Shown piece after piece: positions 5,083 to 5,271 of a stretch of 5,271 nucleotides of DNA. Within the stretch, counting starts at the first letter, position 1. The number at the start of each line of letters is the position of its first letter. The stretch comes from JBBRCX01 sp038204465 (GTDB taxonomy: Bacteria > Planctomycetota > Phycisphaerae > Tepidisphaerales > Tepidisphaeraceae), in the NCBI GenBank assembly GCA_038204465.1, contig JBBRCX010000183.1:1-5271 (forward strand), read 5' to 3'. Below the pieces are notes generated by a model, which was given only the letters and a program-made list of their open reading frames with translations, was not told the DNA's origin and made no database searches. Made by a program: the position numbers and the translations under genes.

Positions 5083-5271
5083 GTTCCCAGACTATCATCC
5101 GCCGAATCACTTCAGTCTATCCTTTGCGAGAGATCTCTGTGGATCCTATCTTGGCATAGCAGCTCGCGCACGTCACTAGCGTTGCCAGCGGATAGATTCC
5201 GTCAGAAGCTGCTCAATTCTTGGGCCGTGGCCAGAGCAGGTCAGGAGGCGGAGGCTGCGGCGATCGGAGGG
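5083..5271. other. Right-hand end of window, no gene recognised
   Basis: These 189 bases look less GC-rich than the genes to the left and have no long open frame. A 10-base perfect palindrome, AGAGATCTCT, lies at 5129-5138 and may be chance. On the minus strand a frame enters from the right edge and stays open to a TAG at 5176-5178 (31 codons); a second enters at 5270 and ends about 18 codons later at a TGA with a proline-rich tail (PPPPDLLWPRPKN). Either could be the C-terminus of a leftward gene outside the window, but neither is recognisable. Confidence 0.4.

Noticed and set aside
4793..5110. 105-codon minus-strand open frame across the transposase remnant
   Set aside because: It lies antisense to the better-supported RAYT remnant, is Pro/Ser/Arg-rich with no recognisable motif, and has no Shine-Dalgarno sequence I could see.

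Overview
The window looks like a chromosomal stretch of a GC-rich bacterium, most likely a planctomycete of the Phycisphaerae type. The main clue is the N-terminus of the large plus-strand gene: a basic leader followed by VEPLEPRWLFS, a form of the LExR-L-LS export motif typical of secreted planctomycete proteins. Sparse Shine-Dalgarno signals and a long beta-helix/CBM6 secreted protein fit the same picture. The assignment is inferred from motifs, not from a database comparison.

Layout, left to right. (1) 2-445, plus strand: the C-terminal end of a MacB/FtsX-type ABC transporter permease, cut by the window edge. (2) 481-1170 and 1230-2054, both minus strand: a rhomboid-family intramembrane serine protease and, upstream of it, a sugar phosphate isomerase/epimerase-type TIM-barrel protein. 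They are 59 bases apart and are probably co-transcribed. The rhomboid stop faces the permease stop across 35 bases. (3) 2055-2274: a divergent intergenic region with a plausible sigma70-type promoter and a good ribosome binding site for the plus-strand gene. (4) 2275-4527, plus strand: a 750-residue predicted extracellular protein with a planctomycete export motif, a right-handed parallel beta-helix and a C-terminal CBM6 carbohydrate-binding module. (5) 4528-4858: non-coding, strongly C-rich on the plus strand, holding an array in which CCAT recurs nine times at exactly 11-base intervals. (6) 4859-5082: a 5'-truncated, frameshifted remnant of the C-terminus of a REP-associated tyrosine transposase (RAYT, IS200-like), followed by a short palindromic motif and T-run of the kind found at the end of such elements. 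(7) 5083-5271: no recognisable gene.

Functionally, the sugar isomerase/epimerase-like protein and the divergent beta-helix/CBM6 protein could both belong to carbohydrate use, one cytoplasmic and one extracellular, but nothing in the sequence proves a shared pathway. The rhomboid and ABC permease are envelope proteins of unknown substrate. I do not see a clear new multi-gene system. The items most worth a second look are the 11-base periodic array, the decayed RAYT remnant next to it, and the uncharacterised beta-helix/CBM6 protein.
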